Shown here piece after piece: positions 27,601-28,384 of a stretch of 28,384 bases of DNA (position 1 is its first letter; each line of letters begins with the position of its first letter). A program made the translations under genes and the position numbers. The DNA is taken from assembly GCA_024364805.1 (NCBI GenBank), contig CM044500.1:63194928-63223311 (forward strand), written 5' to 3'. Origin of the DNA: Euprymna scolopes (Eukaryota; Mollusca; Cephalopoda; Sepiida; Sepiolidae). The notes beneath the pieces were generated by a model, which ran no database searches, had not been told where the DNA came from, and saw nothing but the letters and a program-made list of their open reading frames with translations.

Positions 27601-27799
27601 TGTGATGTTATTAGAAATGTCGTCACTTGGTGTTGTTGATACCCTTATATCAATCGAATAATGACGTTTACTTCTATAACATACTTTTGCTAATACAGTT
27701 TTTTTTTTAATCATTACATTATTACCCTCCTGCAAGACTACAACACATACAAGTTCTAATTTGGCCTAGGATATTCTACCTTGATGAATCATTACTCTT

Positions 27800-28080
27800 A
27801 AGACCTAGCAGGGAAACCCGGCGTTGCACGGGATTGAATGATGATCAACGAATATTTCAGACTTCCATATTTTTATTGTCATTGAATTCGGCGAAATCAC
27901 TTATTTTTTATTTAAATCTATTAATTGCCTACTCTAGTCGGGGACACATCGCGGTGCACCGGGAGGAAGCTCCACATGCCTCTCCGCAGTGACTTAGTCC
28001 ACAATACATTGTAGTCTACATTGCAATGTACAGAACTGCTGTTTATTTTATAAAATTATTTTCATATAATAACTTGAATG
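27800..28080 (+). repeat. Signature repeat copy (AACCCGGCGTTGCACGGGA)
   Basis: CCTAGCAGGGAAACCCGGCG at 27804 carries a variant of the signature hairpin seen at 5806 and 18531. Sequence beyond it is diverged; a second GC-rich patch (GTCGGGGACACATCGCGGTG, 27938) may be internal to the same repeat. Confidence 0.4.
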
Positions 28081-28348
28081 CCATATAAAATACTTTATGT
28101 TAATTTTATAAATATCGCCTCAGCTGTTTTCGAGTTCATAGGGAACGAACTCGTAGAAACACAGATAAAATTCCTTTTAAATAATATGAGAGACAAGTTG
28201 ATCGTTTTCTCACTTACTTGTCTTCAAAATCATTCGAGAATTGTATACGTCTATCATATTGATGCGTTGCAAGATCTTAATTTACCGACGCAAACTCGAA
28301 AATAAATCACCAATTCTAGCAAATTGCAATTTCTACACACGCTTTGGG

Positions 28349-28350
<2 letters not shown>
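28081..28350. other. No gene recognised
   Basis: The 75-codon plus frame at 28078-28305 has no recognisable domain. AT-rich flank before the CA array. Confidence 0.4.

Positions 28351-28384
<34 letters not shown>
28351..28384. repeat. (CA)n microsatellite at window edge
   Basis: CA units continue to the last base and probably beyond. Confidence 0.95.

Overview
The window reads as repeat-rich, AT-rich intergenic or intronic DNA from an animal genome. No intact host protein-coding gene is supported anywhere. The organism is best described as an invertebrate, probably a lophotrochozoan mollusc and possibly a cephalopod. The basis is the mix of 5S rRNA-derived SINEs, tRNA-derived SINEs, Jockey/CR1-group and I/Jockey-like LINE remains, mariner-type elements, and a dispersed repeat carrying the self-complementary signature ACCCGGCGTTGCCCGGGT, together with very long TA, CTA, CATA and GA arrays. 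That taxon call is an inference from repeat style, not a sequence match.

Layout. 1-5.7 kb: a degenerate tandem duplication, two 3' fragments of one LINE family, a near-perfect foldback MITE (2294-2440), an unidentified decayed coding stretch, a 5S-SINE, a tRNA-like SINE head, a hairpin-rich element bounded by an exact 23-bp direct repeat (4360-4713), and the 3' part of a second LINE type. 5.8-9.7 kb: a signature-hairpin repeat, a long TA array, a tRNA-Arg(ACG)-like gene with a T-run terminator, pogo/Tigger-like MITEs, and the best coding remnant of the window, a 5'-truncated LINE with most of its reverse transcriptase and a poly(A) tail (7745-9664). 9.8-13.7 kb: an LTR/primer-binding-site-like scrap, short hairpins, a direct repeat, a 5S-derived copy, a Tc1/mariner-superfamily element with both ends, a small Gypsy-like LTR-retrotransposon fossil and another 5S-SINE, then a 455-base assembly gap (13726-14180) directly preceded by a 15-bp tandem repeat.

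14.2-20.8 kb: an internally deleted mariner with both ends, tandem copies of a dispersed repeat, a LINE 3' fragment on the minus strand, three more 5S-derived copies, a second hairpin-rich element, and a cluster of tRNA-SINE bodies in both orientations around a long TA array. 20.8-28.4 kb: mostly AT-rich sequence with microsatellites, a probable LINE 3' end, an older copy of the hairpin-rich element, another 5S-SINE, a second pogo/Tigger-like MITE and an LTR-like promoter region.

The parts do not form a pathway. The shared theme is RNA polymerase III-type retroposons (seven 5S-derived and several tRNA-derived copies) accumulating with LINEs that could supply retrotransposition enzymes. The items most worth follow-up are the 5S-SINE family with at least two body architectures and the hairpin-rich retroposed element whose head matches neither tRNA nor 5S.
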